Of a stretch of DNA of 6,884 nucleotides, positions 5,432-6,884 are shown piece after piece. The stretch comes from Rhodobiaceae bacterium. Its GTDB lineage: Bacteria; Pseudomonadota; Alphaproteobacteria; Parvibaculales; Parvibaculaceae. Location: assembly GCA_002401305.2 (NCBI GenBank), contig NVSO02000108.1, forward strand, positions 1-6,884. Direction: 5' to 3'. Made by a program: the position numbers and the translations under genes. The notes beneath the pieces are model-generated. The model saw only the letters and a program-made list of their open reading frames with translations. It did not search any database and had not been told where the DNA came from. How positions within the stretch are numbered: the first letter of the stretch is position 1; every line of letters begins with the position of its first letter.

Positions 5432-6099
5432 GCCTCGGGCTGTGTGCCGTAGGTCTTAAATTTTTCCAACACACGGGCCATTTCTTGCCCGTCCAATAGA
5501 ACTGGCGTCCCCACTTGGCAGGCAAGATGATATTGCTGCGCTAAAGTTTCAACTTCATGGGCAAGGCCGTACGCTTTCGCCAAGCTCTCCCCCGTTGCAA
5601 TCTGTCCGTGATGGGAGAGCAAACAAGCTGACCTATTCGCCAAGCCCGCAACCACATGAGCCGCAAGGTCATCCGTCCCGAAAGTGGCATAAGGTACGCA
5701 GGGAATGTCATCACCGCCCGCAACCGCCACCATATAGTGGAACGCTGGAATGGGCCGGTCCAAACAGGCAAGAGCGGTCGCATAAGGTGAGTGGGTATGC
5801 ACAACGCCGCGCACATGTGCCTGTGCCTGATAGATGGCACAGTGGAAATGCCATTCAGAAGACGGCAACCGAACACCGCTTAAGATCTCACCTTGCAAGG
5901 TGAGAGCAACAATGTCGTCTGGCAATAAATCATCGTACGCCATACCGCTGGGGGTGATCAGGATCTTGTCGCCAAACCGAAGCGAGACGTTGCCTGATTT
6001 TCCTGGCGACAATTGACTGTGCGACATCGCAAGAGCGGTATCGATCACCTCTTGGCGGGCCCAATCTTCATCCCCAATGTTTTTAACAAGGCGGCTCAT
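5428..6099 (-). CDS. Class II aldolase, FucA/Ald2-type, second gene of the mtnA operon
   Basis: This 223-residue zinc-dependent class II aldolase resembles L-fuculose-1-phosphate aldolase over its full length. Visible motifs are S-G-N-V-S-L-R (35-41) and T-P-S-G (49-52) for phosphate binding, S-S-E82-W for the catalytic glutamate, H101-T-H103 and L-L-S-H-H164-G for zinc, F-H-Y122-[17 protein letters not shown], and C-terminal L-E-K-F-K-T-Y217-G. These correspond to Glu73, His92, His94, His155, Tyr113 and Tyr209 of E. coli FucA. Its ATG overlaps the mtnA stop (ATGA, 6096-6099) with GGAG 8 nt upstream, so the partner is clear: it should cleave 5-methylthioribulose-1-phosphate or 5-deoxyribulose-1-phosphate to DHAP plus an aldehyde, as Ald2 does in the DHAP shunt. 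The frame opens earlier (6150), but that part overlaps mtnA and adds nothing family-like. MtnB dehydratase is less likely because the sequence follows FucA closely. Confidence 0.88.
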   Translation of the reverse strand: MSRLVKNIGDEDWARQEVIDTALAMSHSQLSPGKSGNVSLRFGDKILITPSGMAYDDLLPDDIVALTLQGEILSGVRLPSSEWHFHCAIYQAQAHVRGVVHTHSPYATALACLDRPIPAFHYMVAVAGGDDIPCVPYATFGTDDLAAHVVAGLANRSACLLSHHGQIATGESLAKAYGLAHEVETLAQQYHLACQVGTPVLLDGQEMARVLEKFKTYGTQPEA

Positions 6100-6884
6100 G
6101 AGGTTTTCTCCGGATAAAGCGACGCAAGCCCTTGCTGTGAGGCCGGACAAACGCCTCGCTCTGTAATCAAACCCGTCACCAATCGAGCTGGGGTGACATC
6201 AAACGCTGGGTTGGCCGCAGGACTTCCCGGTGCGGCAATTTCAATCTGCACAATTCCCTGCGCCGAGCGTCCTTGCATCATCAGCACTTCGTCTTGGTCA
6301 CGCTCTTCAATGGGAATATCCGCCACGCCGTCTTTAATCGACCAATCGATGGTGGTGTGAGGGAGGGCGACATAAAACGGCACCCCATTGTCTTTAGCCG
6401 CAAGCGCCTTGAGATAGGTTCCGATTTTATTGGCCACATCCCCGTTCGCCGACGTGCGGTCAGTGCCCACAAGGCAGAGATCAACTTGACCGCGTTGCAT
6501 CAAATGGCCGCCCGCATTATCCACGATAATATGATGAGGAATGCCGTGTTGCCCCAGCTCAAAGGCGGTTAAAGCCGCTCCTTGATTGCGAGGCCGGGTT
6601 TCATCCACCCACACATGAATGGGGATGCCCGCATCATGGGCCATATAAATCGGCGCAGTTGCCGTGCCCCAATCAATGGTCGCCAACCAGCCCGCGTTGC
6701 AATGGGTGAGCACATTGACCGGTTCGCCGTTTTTACGCGCGGCAATCTCTTTAATGATCTCCAATCCATGTGCCCCAATTTGGCGACAGGTTTCAACATC
6801 ATCCTCACAAATTTGGGCCGCACGCGCATAGGCACACGCCGCGCGCTCCAAGGGTGCCAAAGGACGAACCGCCCGGTCCATTTC
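6096..6884 (-). CDS. mtnA: S-methyl-5-thioribose-1-phosphate isomerase, 5' part beyond window
   Basis: These are the C-terminal 262 codons of MtnA, which converts the aldose 5-methylthioribose-1-phosphate to the ketose 5-methylthioribulose-1-phosphate in methylthioadenosine salvage; many homologues also accept 5-deoxyribose-1-phosphate. The reading frame runs off the right edge, and the first visible Met (6881) is internal, since MtnA is usually about 340-370 residues. Numbering from that Met, the signatures are N-V-L-T-H-C61-N-A-G (catalytic Cys), [12 protein letters not shown] (91-102), G-H-L-M-Q, V-G-T-D141[15 protein letters not shown] (catalytic Asp) and P-F-Y-V-A-L-P. These separate it from the related eIF2B subunits. 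The end, [18 protein letters not shown], is also typical. It overlaps the aldolase start by 4 nt. Any mtnP or mtnK would lie to the right, outside the window. Confidence 0.95.
   Translation of the reverse strand, partial: EMDRAVRPLAPLERAACAYARAAQICEDDVETCRQIGAHGLEIIKEIAARKNGEPVNVLTHCNAGWLATIDWGTATAPIYMAHDAGIPIHVWVDETRPRNQGAALTAFELGQHGIPHHIIVDNAGGHLMQRGQVDLCLVGTDRTSANGDVANKIGTYLKALAAKDNGVPFYVALPHTTIDWSIKDGVADIPIEERDQDEVLMMQGRSAQGIVQIEIAAPGSPAANPAFDVTPARLVTGLITERGVCPASQQGLASLYPEKTS

Noticed and set aside
6100..6150. N-terminal extension of the aldolase from the first in-frame start at 6150
   Set aside because: It lies wholly within mtnA in another frame and does not resemble the aldolase family, while ATG 6099 has GGAG 8 nt upstream and an ATGA overlap.
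1..6884. A defence, mobile or otherwise novel multi-gene system
   Set aside because: No nuclease, transposase, recombinase, toxin-antitoxin, CRISPR or phage gene is visible; eight of nine genes belong to common metabolic or small-molecule-handling families.

Overview
This 6.9 kb window looks like chromosomal DNA from a moderate-GC proteobacterium, most likely an alphaproteobacterium. The grounds are the gene families, the pairing of mtnA with a fuculose-type class II aldolase (a layout known from Rhodospirillum-type bacteria), and the compact overlapping genes. The order cannot be fixed from sequence alone. I see no RNA gene, insertion sequence, phage gene, CRISPR array or origin. It reads as ordinary metabolic DNA with nine protein genes, one of them cut at each window end.

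Left part (1-2521, plus strand). A 5'-truncated serine hydrolase of the beta-lactamase/esterase clan begins exactly at the lysine of its presumed SxxK motif. It is followed by a small unrecognised 101-residue protein, then a complete 417-residue family VIII-type esterase with SMTK, YSM and WGG motifs. The esterase has an unusual leader: a strong Shine-Dalgarno lies 20 nt from the ATG, with a perfect 12-bp palindrome in between.

Middle part (2520-4010). A minus-strand VOC (glyoxalase/bleomycin-resistance) protein is divergent from two tandem MaoC-like hot-dog hydratases that overlap by one base (TAATG). Hairpins without U-tracts sit at the two convergent gene ends, between the esterase and the VOC gene and between the second MaoC gene and a GNAT acetyltransferase.

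Right part (4011-6884). The minus-strand GNAT acetyltransferase probably starts at 4583 rather than at the first in-frame start. It is divergent from a dienelactone hydrolase with a complete Cys/Asp/His triad. The hydrolase converges tail to tail, with interlocked stop codons, on a minus-strand operon of mtnA (5-methylthioribose-1-phosphate isomerase, entering from the right edge) and a FucA-like class II aldolase with an ATGA overlap. These last two genes together suggest an oxygen-independent 'DHAP shunt' that recycles the 5-deoxy-pentose by-products of S-adenosylmethionine use. It is the clearest pathway in the window. The other genes (two esterases, two enoyl hydratase-like enzymes, dienelactone hydrolase) are compatible with acyl, ester or lactone breakdown, but nothing here ties them into one system.
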